Assembly (NCBI GenBank): GCA_947572405.1
Contig: CANPBV010000082.1
Coordinates: 1 to 5,881, forward strand
Origin: an uncultured Mycoplasmatota bacterium
GTDB taxonomy: Bacteria > Bacillota_I > Bacilli_A > RF39 > UBA660
DNA: 5,881 nucleotides
Direction: 5' to 3'
Made by a program: the position numbers and the translations under genes. The notes beneath the pieces are model-generated. The model had not been told where the DNA came from and made no database searches. It worked only from the letters and a program-made list of their open reading frames with translations. Numbering within the stretch: position 1 is the first letter of the stretch; each line of letters begins with the position of its first letter. Below are positions 5,792-5,881 of the stretch, piece by piece.

Positions 5792-5850
5792 GTACAACCT
5801 CTTTTTGATATAATTTTATTATAACTAAAATAACAAAGGTGGTTGTACAA
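5790..5850. promoter_or_regulatory. Paired TTGTACAA palindromes around the promoter
   Basis: The 8-bp palindrome TTGTACAA occurs at 5790-5797 and 5843-5850. With two more bases each (TTGTACAACC at 5790-5799, GGTTGTACAA at 5841-5850) the two form a perfect 10-bp inverted repeat. The centres are 53 bp apart, close to five helical turns. The first copy covers the -35 zone and spacer; the second covers the end of the ribosome site and the A of the start codon. This layout suggests two operator sites for a dimeric regulator, but it is inference. Confidence 0.35.
5806..5814 (+). promoter_or_regulatory. Extended -10 promoter of the truncated 3' gene
   Basis: TGATATAAT (5806-5814) is an extended -10 with a perfect TATAAT at 5809-5814, the same nine bases as in the ATPase promoter at 44-52. 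There is no good -35: at 16-17 bp spacing the sequence is a T-run. Transcription would start near 5821, and the ribosome site AAAGGTGG (5835-5842) lies 7 nt before the ATG at 5850. Confidence 0.65.
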
Positions 5851-5881
5851 TGATTAAATTATATAATACTCAAGAAACTTT
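5850..5881 (+). CDS. 5' end of a gene cut by the window edge, possibly cysteinyl-tRNA synthetase
   Basis: Only ten full codons are present, reading MIKLYNTQET. A gene start here is supported by the AAAGGTGG ribosome site 7 nt upstream and an extended -10 promoter at 5806-5814. The opening I-x-LYNT resembles the usual beginning of bacterial cysteinyl-tRNA synthetase (cysS), where an LYNT-type stretch precedes the catalytic core. The residues after LYNT differ from the common form, and ten residues cannot prove identity. If it is cysS, no T-box is recognisable upstream. Confidence 0.55.
   Translation, partial: MIKLYNTQET

Noticed and set aside
5572..5850. A T-box leader for the possible cysS gene, based on AAAGGTGGTTGTAC before the ATG.
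   Set aside because: The conserved T-box core GGTGGNACC is not there. The GGTGG is simply the ribosome site, and the minus-strand gene has the same AAGGTGG. No stem I features are visible.

Overview
The window comes from a low-GC bacterium, most likely a Firmicutes/Bacilli-type or Mollicutes-related gut lineage. Codons and gaps are strongly AT-rich, Shine-Dalgarno sites are of the AGGAGG/AAGGTGG type, and sigma-A-like promoters (TATAAT, often as TGATATAAT) are visible. Tryptophan is encoded by TGG and no in-frame TGA is needed in the long genes, so there is no sign of the Mycoplasma code. The assignment rests on composition and signals, not on a marker gene.

Region 1 (1-3440, + strand) is a two-gene operon. 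A promoter with an extended -10 and a very short leader drives an 881-residue P2-type cation (probably Ca2+) ATPase. Three bases after its stop begins a 237-residue polytopic membrane protein of the 'putative ABC-transporter type IV' (ABC_trans_CmpB, PF06541) family. No ABC ATPase is nearby, so the second protein is more likely a partner or accessory of the pump, or an independent membrane protein, than an ABC permease. Its function is unknown.

Region 2 (3441-3872) holds no gene. It contains two weak AT-only hairpins that could end the operon, a roughly 160-bp element bounded by 38-bp imperfect inverted repeats, and a strong 15-bp hairpin terminator serving the convergent gene on the other strand.

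Region 3 (3873-5206, - strand) is a self-contained single-gene unit: a near-consensus promoter (TTGAAA-17 bp-TATAAT), a short leader, an AAGGTGG ribosome site, a 426-residue tyrosine-rich protein with one N-terminal membrane anchor, and the terminator overlapping its stop codon. The protein is not recognised. It looks like an exported beta-propeller-type repeat protein.

Region 4 (5207-5849) is the most unexplained part. Two 76-77-bp direct repeats, about 93% identical by eye and 430 bp apart, each fold into two hairpins that compete for the same bases. Differences between the copies mostly keep pairing possible. The second copy ends in a hairpin plus U-tract, i.e. a terminator. Between the copies lie a long A/T hairpin, a 131-nt domain closed by a perfect 9-bp stem, and a possible minus-strand promoter with a tiny reading frame. 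After the terminator comes an extended -10 promoter flanked by two copies of the palindrome TTGTACAA. These lead into a plus-strand gene cut off after ten codons, whose start resembles cysteinyl-tRNA synthetase only tentatively.
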